Shown here: piece after piece, positions 34,401 to 48,135 of the stretch
Layout: each line of letters opens with the position of its first letter
How positions within the stretch are numbered: position 1 is the stretch's first letter
Source of the DNA: Zhengitettix transpicula
Taxonomy: Eukaryota > Arthropoda > Insecta > Orthoptera > Tetrigidae
Assembly: GCA_037074705.1 (NCBI GenBank)
Contig: CM073591.1
Coordinates: forward strand, 72,522,532 to 72,586,531
Direction of reading: 5' to 3'
Length of the DNA stretch: 64,000 nt
Notes under the pieces: generated by a model
The model's database searches: none
The model's input: only the letters and a program-made list of their open reading frames with translations
What the model was told of the DNA's origin: nothing
Translations under genes and position numbers: made by a program

Positions 34401-35370
34401 AAAAAAATTAAATACAGTCTCTGATTTATTTTAAAATCTTCAGAAATCTTTCGACATTATGCCATAATCAATCTTTACCAATGAAGGTGTTTAAATTATG
34501 ATATAAAACCTTTAGTTTGATTAAAAATACTTGAAATATTTTATAAAAATTAGGTAATAATCTATAGTAATGCCGATATAGGCATTATTTGACCCAAAAT
34601 GTACAAGTGCCTTCGTTAAAAACAGTTTTCTTACACATTTTTAAAGAATCATTATGATATAATGTCGAAAGTCTTCTGAAGTTTTTCAAATAAATCGGTA
34701 ACTTATGCAATATTTATTAATAATTAAAGCCTTTAATAAGTCGAATATTTCTTAATGGATTATATTCATATTTAATACAATTCAGACTATGGTAATATGG
34801 TTTAAAAAAATATTTAACTCTGGAAAATGGAACCCGGCTATCAAAAATTCTAATATACCGTAAGTAATATACTTGTAAATTTAAATTGCCATTTCACTAT
34901 TTCAAAGGCTGATTGTAATAATATGTAACCTAATTTATTAATTGTAGGTTACATTTTTTTTTACTATCAGAATTGTCTCATTTCCCATGTTGATTCACTT
35001 TGGTGAATGCATATGAAATTTATATCTTAGCGGAGTGAGTATTTTCTCACATGATAGAAAAATATCATATGGAAGATTTACTATATTATTCATTTAGTTA
35101 CTTATGTCATTTTTCAGTTTTGAAAATAAGTCTGGTTAACGTTGAAATTTTTATTTAATTTTTGTTGTAATTCTGTTTAGATTCAATTTAGAGTCACGTG
35201 CAGTGGACGTAAAAGATTTCTGACATCTATGAGTTTACTTTAGTAAACTATAAAATTCTAAATGATAAAGTAATAAAAAGTTATAAAAACAGATTGGAAT
35301 GTATATTGTAAAATAATTCTCATACGGAGACAGTCAATAGTAATTCAATGAAATGAAATGATATTTTAAA
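31440..35370. other. Intron 1, AT-rich, nothing recognised
   Basis: ORFs up to 80 codons have no recognisable features. No repeat core or motif island was seen. Confidence 0.6.
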
Positions 35371-35379
35371 CTGCATTAC

Positions 35380-35610
35380 GTGACGGCGTGGATCGCGTTG
35401 GCAAACACTGGCGCTATTCACAACGATACGGGCCACTTTGAGGCGGCGGTTTCATTATATGGTCATTAGTGGGGCCTTTTAAAACCAAACTAACGCCTTT
35501 CGCTGACGTACGAGTCAGATGTGAAGATAATACCTCCAGGAGCAGAAGGCTGCGTAATGGTAACCAGTACCCGCAGAAAAGTTGTCTTCCCTCCGGTCTG
35601 GGCGTCTACA
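35380..35610. promoter_or_regulatory. Candidate intronic enhancer island I
   Basis: GC-richer stretch with GTGACGGCGTGG, GGCGCTATTCACAACG, GAGGCGGCGGTTTCATTATA and GGTCATTAGTGGGGCC, 4 kb into the intron. The overlapping 92-codon ORF (35469-35747) continues into AT-rich DNA and matches no family I know. Confidence 0.3.
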
Positions 35611-35759
35611 CTTTTATTTCGACACACGGGTTTCACAACCTATACATACATAACCTAACAGACTGGTACCCCGAGAAACTCAAACTGATTCACAATGAAT
35701 ACCTTACACACTGTAAAGAAAATTCCGGTTTTTTCAAATCAGCCTGAAACCCTTTTAAG

Positions 35760-38700
35760 ATTAAGAAATCCGCAACAAATTAAAGACAAAATTAGAAACC
35801 ATAAAAATATCGACTCAGTTAACATAATTATTTTAACATGTAATTCCTTTTTGTCATTATAATACATAATACTGACGATCGATTTTGATGAAGTCTCTAA
35901 AATCAAGAATTAATATATTCATTTTTAAAACTAATAATTCTCTATTATTTATTTTTTCATTAAAATTAAACTTAAGAAGGTTCAAATGTAACCTAGTTAA
36001 GTTCAAATTATGGCGAAATACCTCTATTTGTATCAAAATTTGGAACAAAATAAAACCTAATATTGGTGTATTAGAACAACTAAAAAACTTCTAATAAATA
36101 TTAAAAAATATTAGGCCATGCAATAATATGTGGCACAGTCCCAAAATTGGTATTGAAACTATGAGAATTATTACCACCACATTAGCGTCTGCATACATAA
36201 AATATACTAAGTAAATAAACAGTTGAGGTTTTAAAAAATAAATGTGCCATGTTTTCGAAGTCAATGTTCTGCTCATCTTATACGATTGATGACTTATTGT
36301 TAACCACTTAAAGAATTATATGGGAACAGTAAAATCAAACTTACAAAACGATGAAATAGGTGAATACAAACTACTAACTGCTGTAACTAATATGACAGTT
36401 GTGTACAAGAACAATGCATCTGCGTTTTCGCTCAAACTCGGTGACAACATTATTCCCTCCGCTTATTAACAAATATTTATTAATATTGGTTTGCATAACG
36501 ATTTGGATTAACATGGAAAACAGATGTTGTTTGTGGTTTTAAATGATTGCGTTTATAGTACTGTAAGAGTTCATCCCTGAGCTTCTACTAAGGACCAGGA
36601 AAATAATTCGTTTGGAGTCATATTTTAGTACGGTTACATTACAATTTAATAAGAAGCTTCGGAATGTACACCAATTCAGACCTCATTTACATAAAATAGT
36701 CATTAAAAAATTTAAATATTTATTATTTATCCCCATTAATTTACTTAATAAGTTTTATCTATTTGGAATTAAAGGTTCACATATATTTGAAATATAAAGG
36801 TTTATATATTATTTTATTTTGTTTTAATTAATAGAGTACATAAATTTAGAGAATATATAACACAGCATTACAGCATTAATGATTTCTCTAAAGGGTGAAA
36901 TATTTGTAAAAAACCACTTCATTTAAACCTAAAATTAACACATCATTTCAGTGAATAAATACATTTATATGTATATATATATATATATATATAAATATAT
37001 TATATAGATGTTTCGATTTTAAATGACTAAATAACTTAAAAAACCAACTTAAAAACCGAGAGCATTTTGACCAAGTAACGGCGTGGTAAATTTCAAATTT
37101 ATAGATGTGAATTATAAAATACAGTAGTGGAATATTCAGATGAATTTGAAATAAGTATAGAATTTATTCTTTTTTTCCGGTCTAAAAAATAAAATATACA
37201 AGGATCGGCTGTGTTTATAACGTATTATAAGAAAAAGAAAGGATAACAACGAAATTATTTTTAAGGAGTTCAAAAAGTGAAGAGAGCTATTTTAAAAAGA
37301 GGGGTTTGCTGTTTGGATAATTTTGGAGTGTTAAATAGCTATGAATTAGGTTTTGATGAAGAATGTTGGTTGGCTAAGGATTAAATGGAAAACCGTAAAT
37401 ATAAATGGTTCGTAATGAAACACGTACATTGAATTATAATTTCAAACAGCTTCAATTGTTCAGGTCCCTTTACGTCAAATAAATTTCAGAATTGAATATT
37501 TCTGAATGATAATCAAAAATCGTTTTCTGTGATCAGACTCAGGTTGAGTTTGTACTTTTAATTTATGTTGGAATTCAATTACATTCTCTGTTTGAGTGCG
37601 GGGTTTTGGTCCTTCAAAAACTCCTCTTATCATAACGAGTTTTTAACTACATATTTTGTCAGAACACACAGCGTGACAAGTAGTGTCATATCTGAATCCG
37701 TAATCATAACACAGCTGTAAAATTTAATCATCAGTTTTAGGTATTTCTTCAGTAGTGCGTTGATAAAGAATTTATCTTGCTCTGAATAACCCGAGAAGTT
37801 TCTTTATACATCAGAATATTACTAACAGTTGAAATGAGGAGGTCATAACTATTCCGGTCGTTATTTGTAATGTTTTGTAATGAGTCGTACTTGTGTAGAT
37901 ATTTACATTAAATTAATAATCAAAGGTATTTCAATTAATTTGTGCTGCGCGAGACAGTTAAATGAAACATCTCTATAAATTAGGAGCAGTAATTTTAATA
38001 TTTCACGATTCTGAAAGTAATTCAATTATTGGGAGTTGAAATAAAATTTACAAGAAAGTTATTTTCTGTGTTACATTGTAATTTGTAATTACACATACTA
38101 TTAATAAATTTTTAAGACAAATCTCTTTCGTAAAAATAAATATTATCACCACTAAAACACAATGGTTATGTTCACCTCATTGTGATTATAACTGATCCTT
38201 ACTGTTTTCAATGCCTTCCAAATACATATTCAAACATGTTCCACATTTATATTCATTTTTTACATTTATTTTTATTTTGTTGCACTGAGTAGTTTTAGAA
38301 TCACAGAAAATCTGTCTGTAGAAAACTTACATTATGCACAATTATAACTGTTTTTCAGTTTCTCTGTTTCAGTAGAATAGAATCATATCTTTTTGAAACA
38401 TTGTGAAGCGTTAAGTACAATATATTTCCCACTTCAGCAGAAAATTTATTTCCCATTTTATAGAACAAAACGTAGGTAAGAGTCCAATACGAACAATAAC
38501 AATAAACGTTACTGAAATGTAACACTTCTTACAGAAGAAATACATATTGATGTACCCGACGTCCAGTAATATTTATATATCTAAAATATTTAGAAAAATT
38601 ATTGTTAAGATCAACAACCGAATAAACAGTCTGAAATATGTTTTCAATTACATAATTATTGCTTCATAAGTGGATAAGATCTTTATTAGTTTTGTTCCAC

Positions 38701-39080
38701 TTGGTTAATCGTATTATTATTAAATATTATACAACCTACAAAATATTTTTTCAACATTTGATCAAAGCACCAATCTGACCTTGATTAATTCTAACAAATA
38801 AATGCTTCAACAGTGGAGTAGAATATTGGGCTACATACATTTATCTGCTGTGAGAAAAATTAATTTATTATTAAGCCAACAAAACGTGTTTTACGTTATA
38901 TTTAAAGTAACAAATACCTTAAATTTTCCAGAAAATAAATTTGATTAATAATTGGTGGTAGCTGATAAGTAACGTATTAATATTCTTTTAGAACAAGAAC
39001 GTGTGGCGAACATGTTTGTAAAATATTCGGTTGTGTAGTAAAGCCTTATAAAAATGCTGGATGTAGAAGTGCATGCCTCA
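35760..39080. other. Intron 1, AT-rich, nothing recognised
   Basis: Short ORFs only; a (TA) microsatellite at about 36971-36993. Confidence 0.6.
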
Positions 39081-39084
39081 TTCC

Positions 39085-39260
39085 TACTACTACAGCTTAA
39101 CCTCGTGGGTTTAGGTTGTAATGACGCGGCAATTTTGGCGGCCAGGTCGCAGCTGTATCACAAACTTTGATATGAATCGTAAAGCTAGGGATAAAAAAAG
39201 AATGCTCTTGACGCAGACGCGTGGGCAGGGTTCTTCCAGCTCAAAGAGCCACTCCCGTCC
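39085..39260. promoter_or_regulatory. Candidate intronic regulatory island J
   Basis: GTTGTAATGACGCGGCAATT, TTGGCGGCCAGGTCGCAGCTG region and TGATATGAATCG stand in AT-rich DNA. No coding potential. Confidence 0.25.
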
Positions 39261-40525
39261 TATAAACTAAGTAAATACCCCAAATGAATAAAGCTCTATT
39301 CGATCATTGTATCATCTTCAAATAACTGAAGATAACCGATGGAACTTAAATATATTGTTACCCGCCAAGCAACTCTTGCGTGGCTCATGCAGCTAATACA
39401 TTTATTACAATATTTTATAACACGCTAGCTGACTTGATGCTTTTCATGAGAGCTCTAATAATTATTCCCTGTATTATACGTCAACAAGGTAATTATTTGA
39501 ATACATACATTCCCTTGGTAGACTAACAGGAACTTAATTACCTTACAGTTTTTAAATAGATGCTGTAACACAGACCATAAATTATTTAAAAGGTATGTAA
39601 ATAGTTTAAATTTGGATCGTCTGTTCTAGGAATATATGCGTTATACCAATTTATATAGTATATGTTTACGTAAAATTTCTGAGAATGCGATTGATGCCGT
39701 TAGCATTTTATGAAAAATTAATAACTAATAAATTTTTCTTATATATCCTGAAAATTATTTTAAAATTTAAGGACACACATTCCTAGATCCTTCCCTCACA
39801 CTAAAAATAATCACTGCACTTTACAGTAATTCTTTAAAATTAATTTTATTTCTTTAATCACAGTTTATTTTTCACTTTGCTTGACTAATCTGTTTAGCTT
39901 ATTCGTAAATAATTTTGCATCTGAAATATTGTTTGCAAGCAGAGCGTGAGGTCGGTGGGATTGATCCCGGTGGCAGACAATGAACAATAGATATAATAAA
40001 TTTTGCTTTATATTTCCTGCAAATTGTCCTCAAATTTGAAGCCTCACATTCTTAAAAATATCCACAACAAAACTGAATCATTTCGCATTACAGTTATTTT
40101 TTAAAAAGAAATATACTATGAATAAAGAAATAAAAGTATTCTCTAAAGTTGACAAATTTGCTTAAGTCTATTTCTGCTGAAAATATTGACCTCAAGCAGG
40201 TAAAATTCTCCATTTGTGTAATATGTACGCACTAGACTTTATATTGAATTAAATCATTTTGTATGAACGCAGATAGACTCCCTTTTATTAGGTCCATTGA
40301 AAATATAGAAGTATCTTATGTGGTAAAATATGTCATATTCTAGAAAAAATTATTATGCAGTATCACGCAAACACAATGGTGCTACACAAAACTTTATAGC
40401 TTTAGCGATACCAAATTACTTCTTTATTTACCAAACATGACACAAATCTTACGCTTATCGTGCAGTAGTTGCAAAAACGGTTTGTTCCTTAATCGTTACC
40501 GCTTATCTTGCGGATAGTGGGACAC

Positions 40526-40535
40526 TGATGGATTG
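40526..40535 (+). promoter_or_regulatory. Exd/labial-type Hox site
   Basis: TGATGGATTG fits the bipartite Exd-Hox consensus TGATNNATKR and the labial/Exd type in particular. About 25 bases upstream, CTTATCTTGCGGATAG carries two GATA cores. Single sites of this size are expected by chance every few tens of kb. Confidence 0.3.
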
Positions 40536-40975
40536 CCTTCAAAAGCTGGAATGACTTCAGTTTTATTCTGGTTTTCCGTCAAAATTAGGTCTAAACTCTT
40601 GGAAGGTCTTTCATTAGGACATAATACAGACAGCGTAGTAGATAATTGTAACGACTTGTTGGCAAAATCATTTTAATGAGGCGAAATTCATGGAAAGTAT
40701 TTTTCTAGTTGTGGAATGTAGTGATGAAAAATTATATAGAATTTATTACTGTTTTTCTTGAGTATCTAAAAAATAAATAAATCTGTAAATAAATAAAAAA
40801 CATGAAACTTTGAAGTCTTATTACATTTACGGATTTATGATAATTGAAATTTTTATAAATTAATTAAATGAAATATTTAAAAACAAAGTTCAGCTAATGT
40901 CCGATAAAACAATTATTATTATTACAGCACAGACAATTTTGCTTTTAAAAGTTTTAATTTAACGTCTGTTTTGAA

Positions 40976-41095
40976 TTAATAAAACAATTCATGACCTTAT
41001 ACAGACAATACCTGAAGAAGATAGAGAAATGTATCGTAACGCGGTTACGATATAAATAAAAAGTGTCCGCATAAGGTCAAAAATTGTTTTATTAA
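40976..41095. repeat. Foldback element with internal hairpin and CTGAAGA core
   Basis: Arms 40976-41007 and 41064-41095 (TTAATAAAACAATT...GACCTTAT) match at about 28 of 32 positions. Inside, CCTGAAGAAGATAGAG precedes TATCGTAAC-gcg-GTTACGATA, a perfect 9-bp hairpin. It belongs with the CTGANGA-bearing foldbacks of this window. Confidence 0.8.
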
Positions 41096-41374
41096 TTTTA
41101 CTTTTAGCTCATCTTAATTTATTGAATTTTTTAACTCTTAAATCACTTCTTTCTGAGGTCTCGAATTTTATTTCGGAACGACAGTCATTACAAAATATAT
41201 ATGATCACCTGATAACGCTGGATTTTTTTTTTGCGTCTTGTTGTTCCACTATTTACATAACTTACGAATGCTGTCGGATTAAGTACGTGTGGTTATTAGC
41301 AAATACGTCACAGTATTTAGAGATTTGATAAAATGTTATCGTAGTGCTGAGGCGTTTACACAAATATGTAAGTA

Positions 41375-41680
41375 ATTAGGAGCAGTTTTTCGAGATATTT
41401 ATAGCGGACGATGAACAATAACGAAAGCCTCCGGGGACTAATTACGTATTTGCAATTTTCCTTGTTAATTACGACAAAAGTGGCTCTCCTTGAGGTTTTT
41501 CTGTGATGGGCAAGAAGATTGCGTACATTGTTAGAAGTAATTTCGGCCTTGTGACAACATGGAAGGCCGGTCGGGTAACAGGCAAACGCATGATAGTAGA
41601 CATGTGACTAATGGGTAATGTGATACACAGAAGGAACAAAGAAGCGTGTCGTCGGAAATATCCCGGTATCTCTAATTATA
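41375..41680. promoter_or_regulatory. Candidate intronic enhancer island K (densest motif content)
   Basis: About 300 bases contain ATATTTATAG (MEF2/Cdx-like), GAACAATAAC (SOX), GACTAATTACG, TATTTGCAATTT (POU-like), TTAATTACGAC, ACATTGT, GGCCTTGTGACAACATGG and GACTAATGGGTAATG. Several homeodomain cores lie near SOX and POU cores in a stretch with few A/T runs. Best candidate for a Dfd intronic enhancer. Confidence 0.4.
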
Positions 41681-41814
41681 ACGACATTAACCAGTAATAT
41701 AAATAATATAGCATAATTTTAAAGTCTTTTATCTACAAACATTTGTGAACATGATAATCATACCTCTATGCAATAGGCAATTTTTCACAAAAATTCGATA
41801 ATAATAAAGCCAAG

Positions 41815-42115
41815 AAAATGTGTCAATTATTTGTGAAATAAATTGTAAACCATCCAGGTTTCGTTTCAGCACTCTTTGTTGCTTTTCTCAGGTATGAATT
41901 TGAGTAAAATTAGCAATGCAATGAAATTGTTTACAAAAAATCAACTCGTATGAAAAATTAAAGTATTTAAAAATTAATCGAATAATAATATAGGCAAGAA
42001 AACATATAAATAACGTGTGTAATGAAGTGAAAACGCGCCACGTTTCGTTTTGACAACATTTGTTGCTTTCTTCAGGTACGAAATTTGAGTAAAATTAGCT
42101 AGAGATTTTGAATAA
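41815..42115 (-). repeat. Tandem pair of diverged CTGAAGA-family repeats
   Basis: Two diverged units spaced about 175 bases share, in order, ATAATAA...GCCAAGAAAA or GGCAAGAAAA, GTTTCGTTT, TTTGTTGCTTT, TCAGGTA and AATTTGAGTAAAATTAGC. On the minus strand they read CCTGAAGAAAGCAACAAATG then AAAACG. Confidence 0.75.
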
Positions 42116-42119
42116 CTTG

Positions 42120-45100
42120 CGACACAATAATATGAAAGAAAATAAAGTACTCGTTCTGAGTATGTAGGTTTTATAAACCAATTGGTGAGAATGGAAATAT
42201 TGTAAATAGACACAGTCACATATATAGAGGTTAAAGAACGATTCAATTCTAGTTCGGGAGTAAATGGTAAAACGGGATAATAATTTTATATACTGTGACT
42301 GAATTATACAAAAAATGGCATCTACGTATAGCACAAAGCTTTATAAATCTCTCAGCAAAGTGAAGCAAAAAGAGACTTCCGATAGGTAAACCATTGACTT
42401 GATGCTAATAAACTTGATTAAACATAAAATAATGGAATTAATGATTCAAAATACATATATTTTTATTACGTGGATTTCTGTAAATTTTCTGCATATGTTG
42501 CTTGTAGTTTAAAAATTGTTACATACTAAGTCATTGGGCATAGAGTTGAATACAGAGAATGTAATAATCAGTCTTGAAATCCCATCCCAGTATAATATTT
42601 ACTTCGGTACACAAAGGTTCGTTCACAGCTTATTTAGGCCATGATGGATTCATTAAAACAGTTAACTTACTGATTTAGAATACTAACTCGTTGCAAAGTT
42701 TGCAAAGCCATTTGTATCTCTACAGGTATCAACAAAACACAAAATATTCTTAAGAGGTGTCAACAGAAGGAATTTATTTAACCTTCAACGTTTCACTCCT
42801 TATCAAAACTTCTGATTACTTTGCTAGAGAATTCTTTACCAGAAGAAAGCTACAAAATTTTCAGAAACTTAGCGCTCCATTTATTGTTTCTTTATTATTA
42901 TTACTTAATTGTTAACTTCTACAAACGTAAACATAAGTTTTTCAACTTTTTAAAATTAACACAGTTAAGTTTTATGGTCAAAGTATTTCATTATCAATTA
43001 ACGCTATTCAATACACCAGTATTTGTAAAAATAATAATTATCAGAATGATAGATATTGTGATGTATTTAAAATATATAGATGTGCGCATATAAATCAAGA
43101 AAACTATGATAAAATGTGTTCCTGGATTATCAATTTAATTTACACAGTATTTTATGAGTGTTAAATTACAGCTGCCTTCTAAATTTTAATAGCATAACAT
43201 TCTACTTGCTTCAGAAAGGGCTGTGAAATGATATAATTCATACAATTTATCAGTTCCAATATTTTAACGTATACTACTTATAAATATTGTAAATGTTAGA
43301 AAACCTCAACATATAAACTGGCAACTCTAGTAATTTTTCAGTCAATGGCAAAGTACACTAACTGGATTCTTTCGAACAATTGAACAGCAATGGACAGAAA
43401 ACTACATGTCAATTCAAATAAAAATATGTACAAATATTATTTATATAACACGAGCACGTGCAAATGGATGAATTATGTCACAATTAATTTTATATAATGT
43501 TAAAATTCAAGCAATACGAATAAAGAAAAATACTGTTCATCTTGACAATTGCATAATTTCACAACTTTGAAGCAGAATATTTATATTAATGAACTAAAAT
43601 ACACAATTACGTAATTAAGGGAAGTAAAACCCTAGAGGTATTCAAAAACATACGCATGGAAGTGATTTTTTACTCTATCCATCTCTCTGTTGATATACGA
43701 TTTATTTAAATATTCTAAGGCGAAAGAAAAATATTTCTTGAAAACATCTGGGCTGTACAAAACAGTCTTCGTTCTTATGTGTGCGACACAGTATGGATGG
43801 ACATGAAAATGCGTACCAAGATGCAATGTTGAAAAAATAGCCTGTTAAAAGTACCTCTTTCTGCTTCAGAATAGAATAATCTGTCCAATTAAAGAAATTC
43901 CAAACTAATTAAATTAATAATGAGGTTCAATTTTAAACATAATTCTCTTTAAAATATTCAACGTATTGCAATGCATTCCCCATGGTAATTTATGTGCCTA
44001 GTTAATTGTGTACCAAATTTATTTAAAATAGGAACAACCAATTAAGAATTCCTAAATTTTCCACTTTTTAATTGTTATTATATATGCTTAATTGCCTACT
44101 AGATATTGGATTGAACCACTGGATCTAGAAGAGTTAACAAGGTCTTAAATTAATTGTCTTGTTTTGAGATTGTACCTTATCTTAATTTCATATTAATTCT
44201 AGTCTTTTAATTTTTTATTGAATACATTGAAGCAATTGAGTGGTAGGAGGTAGAAGTAAAATTATGTTTTCATAGATAAAGGAAAAAAATAAGATAGTAT
44301 TGATAAGATTTTTTTTCGTTACTTTTATTAATTGCGTAGTTATAAATGATCAGAAACGATCTGAACGTTCCTACCCAATACACATGATTTTTAAACTGAG
44401 AATAACGTGGATTATATTTAAAAAGAACTTATGGGTTAAAATAAAATTGTTTGCTAATGTCAAAGATAAAAAAACATACATGAATCTCATTAAAAAAATG
44501 CCAAATGAAGTAAGGGTCAAAATATGCAAATAAGGAATGTGATTTGAGCCGCTAAAAATTTATGATTTCAGATTATAGTCCAAGTTAAAATAATTGCCAA
44601 TGTCTATCTACCGAAATTATCTGTTATCCATAAATTGCTGTTGTTGACATGTGCCGAAAATTTTCAGAATACGTTGTAGATAAGAAGTTTCTCCCTTACA
44701 ACAGTTAACATTATATCTGCGAGGAAAGTTAATTCCAAGGTAAAACGATTACTTAAGCAAAACAATTTTCACTAAGAATGGTAGAGTAGGAATCAGTTGG
44801 AGTTAATGCAGTTAATCTAGTATTCCAAATTCATGGAAGGCATTTATACATCTAGTGCGTCCTTGACGGTGCTAAATACACAATATTGTTATGTTGGTCA
44901 CGCCTTTCCTCTATTAAATACAAGGATATAGTTTAATAATATAAGTTGCTCATGATGTTCGTGATAACTGTACAGAATGAAAATCGGAATCGGGATAATT
45001 TATCTCTCTATTTTTTTACTCTTGTTCACGACGACCTCAATTTATGGTCAACCGAAAATTATTGTCGTTAGAAATAGTAATAATTTTAACTGGAATCGTT

Positions 45101-48100
45101 AATCTAAATTATCAGAATTATTAGCGTTTCAAATTTTATTTTAAATTTTTAACCCCGTACCTTTCTGCCATTTTTATTATCCATTAACAAATAATTTCAC
45201 GCTTCATGAAGTATTTTATAAAAGCAATCTCATTTCCAACTTCTGAAAGTCAAGCTCCCTTCGCTAACTGAAATGTAACATTTCCAACGTCATTTTTTTT
45301 GTAAGCAATACGGTCAAATTTTAAAAATTTTACTTGTTATAAAATTAAATTAGTTGTATTTCTTTTTGGAAACTATAAAGTACTAAACTGCTATGAACAT
45401 TTATATAACTTTTTGAAAACGTAAATTTAGTAAGAATCTATTTAATAGATTCCCCTGTGTGTGTAATTCATTCAATTTTCAACGCACCCAATAATTGTAA
45501 GATTTAACGTTTCATGATTATATTATTTGCTTGAATTGACGATCTTTGTTTACAAATTCAGGGTGGCTCAAGATCAGTTGAAAAATAGTATCAAAACCTT
45601 TTATATATGGATATTTTAACGAGCAACGTAATACAATAATATAGTATGTAATACAAAATTATTTACTTGTTCAACTAACAATCATAAATCTTGTTTTATT
45701 ATAATAAACACTTGAGAAGTATTCCTTGTAACTGTGAAAGAAATTCGTATACTTTTTATGACTACGAAATTTTTTACCTTTTAACTTCCTTTGGACAAGA
45801 AAGAGAAGCAATATCTCTTCTGTGGGATAATATTGAAAATCCATATCGGCTTCTGTCCGCTCCACAGGTAAAAATATATGGGAGACGATGTTTCTGGACT
45901 TAAACCCAACTGCTTTCTCTCTGGCTATAGAGATTTATCTTCGGCTGTAATTTCTTAAAACATTATTTGAATGAAATCTTCAAAACTAGTCTACTTTTAG
46001 TGAAACATTAAAAAATAATTCATACTTCGGCTAAATGTAAATGTCTGTTTGTTTGTTAATGAAAATATTATAATTTTGGCTGTTATGAGCATCACTCAAA
46101 AGACCCTAAAATAAGTTATAAAAAAATTAGAGTAGCATTTGAATGAATTACGGTACGTATGCCGTACTCTGATAATTATGTTTTATATGTGGTATCATAA
46201 GAGAGCTTATGATTATTACAGTAAACTAATTCCAATGCAGTACATTAATAAAAACCTTGAATCTAAATCTTAAATATTCAAAATGTGTGGAGGCATTATA
46301 ATTACTTGTAGATTTACCGAAGTCGAATGTAAATTTTTTTATTATTCATTTCACGGGCGAAACCGTCTGTTAACAATAGTACACCGTAAATTCCTCTTTA
46401 ATTCCATATTATATGTCAGAGGAAACGGCAACTTACAATAATACGTCTTTAAGAATCTATTTAACATGTGTTAAACTTTCTATTACATGACATGGACATT
46501 AGCTGTAGAAAGCTGACAAGGTTTATAAATCTGACCGTTGAGTCATGTTATGCGTTTTTCGAAACGGTGTTATTTTTAAGTTAAGCTGTTAGCGAGCTAA
46601 ACATACGTAGCGTGTGTAAACGTACTTAAACAGTCTGTAAAAAAAATTGAATGGGTAGCTAAATTAGCCGTTTGCGGAAACTAAACTTCAGAGTTTTTGT
46701 ACTAATGTTGTTCCGAAATTTTCTGACGGGAAATGTCCGAAAAATTTTTTTCCCGGATTCTCCACTAGTCCTTTTTTTTTTTTTTAAAAAAAAAAAGAAC
46801 GTGTATAATAATAAATCCGAACAATATATTTTTTTCGAAAATGTAATAAGGTTCAGCCAAGTTTAACTACATTTGTGAAGAATACGCTCTTATATGTTAA
46901 TATTTTCAACCTATATTGAATACGTGGAATAATTTTCATGTTTTATGCGCTTCGGATGAACAAAAATTCGATTTATTTTGCTCGTGAAATATCAGCAGAC
47001 AAAAAATTCGTCAAATTTCATAACTAAATTATTGAATGTCTCTGAAATATAATTTGCGTATTGAGTGATGAATTCATAGCAATTAATATTGGTTAAATAA
47101 TTTTAGAATAATATATTACTGGAATGGTATAGGTTAATTCTGTAAATACGGAAACATGATTCCTGAGACGTATGTACGTCCTATAATATGGAATTATGCT
47201 ACACGTTTTTTGCTCAATAATAACACATACTTTGTATTAAGTCCTAATAATTATCCATATGAATTTTCTGTTGCCATGATCTTATTTACTGTAAATAAAA
47301 TGTATCTAGACACAAACAAGTCTACAAATCACTATTTGTCGTATTATAAAATAATTTATGCAATAGTAACATTATTTACGATTCAGATCCTTGGAAATCA
47401 ACTAAGCAGGAAAGAAGAAAGTCTTTCTAGGAAAGAAAATTTAACATGCTACAAACTGATTTAAGAAGTCGCAAGTGTAGTAATAAGTACCATCGACAAG
47501 TAAACTTCTGAATTTTTTTGACAAATATTTTCTGATATTCTTCCCATTTAAGGAAGGCTTTTGTATAAGATTATTACTATATAATGAACACTATATTCGT
47601 ACAAACTGAATTTGCGTTTATCAGATCTCAGAGCAGACCTGTTCCTGGTTTCGTATTCATGTTTCTGACCGTTAGTTACAAATTCGTTTATATTATAATT
47701 AGATATTATAGTTCATTTTTTCTTTATTGTTGCAATGACTACAAACACCGCTTACAGTTATTTACAGAAGTATCATACATTACATTTCATATTTAACGCA
47801 AATTTGCGTCAGCAACGTAAGAAATTTTACAATGATAATATATGTTTGTCTGCAATTAATAATTTTTTATGCTTAGTTAAACATTGGTTGGGGAATATTC
47901 AAATTATCTCATTAAAAAATCGAATCTTCCTTTGATATTAACCAAACGCTACTTTCCTTAAAGAGTGATACCGGGAAATGATTATAATTGTTACGTGCTT
48001 GGGATATATTGTAGATTTTGGTAAATGAAATGTAAATAGATCCTCGTAAGAAATCTAAATAGAACTGCATTGTTAGCATTTGGAATAAACAAATACAATA

Positions 48101-48130
48101 CCGTAGTTGTTAACTGAGCTTTTTGAGAAT
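42120..48130. other. Intron 1, AT-rich, nothing recognised
   Basis: Many short ORFs of 60-102 codons, all low complexity. A remnant of the CTGAAGA/GAAACG core lies on the minus strand near 42790-42825. A T-run/A-run palindrome lies at 46771-46797. No motif island. Confidence 0.55.
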
Positions 48131-48135
48131 AATGC

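Noticed and set aside
42717..42730. TCTCTACAGGTATC resembles the 3' part of insect miR-993-3p, and this side of Dfd is where miR-993 would be expected.
   Set aside because: The first bases (miRNA seed) differ and no complementary TACCCTGTAG-type 5' arm lies within 80 bases, so no hairpin forms.
46771..46797. T-run followed by A-run palindrome as a possible hairpin or terminator.
   Set aside because: Simple homopolymer slippage in AT-rich intron; no transcript context.
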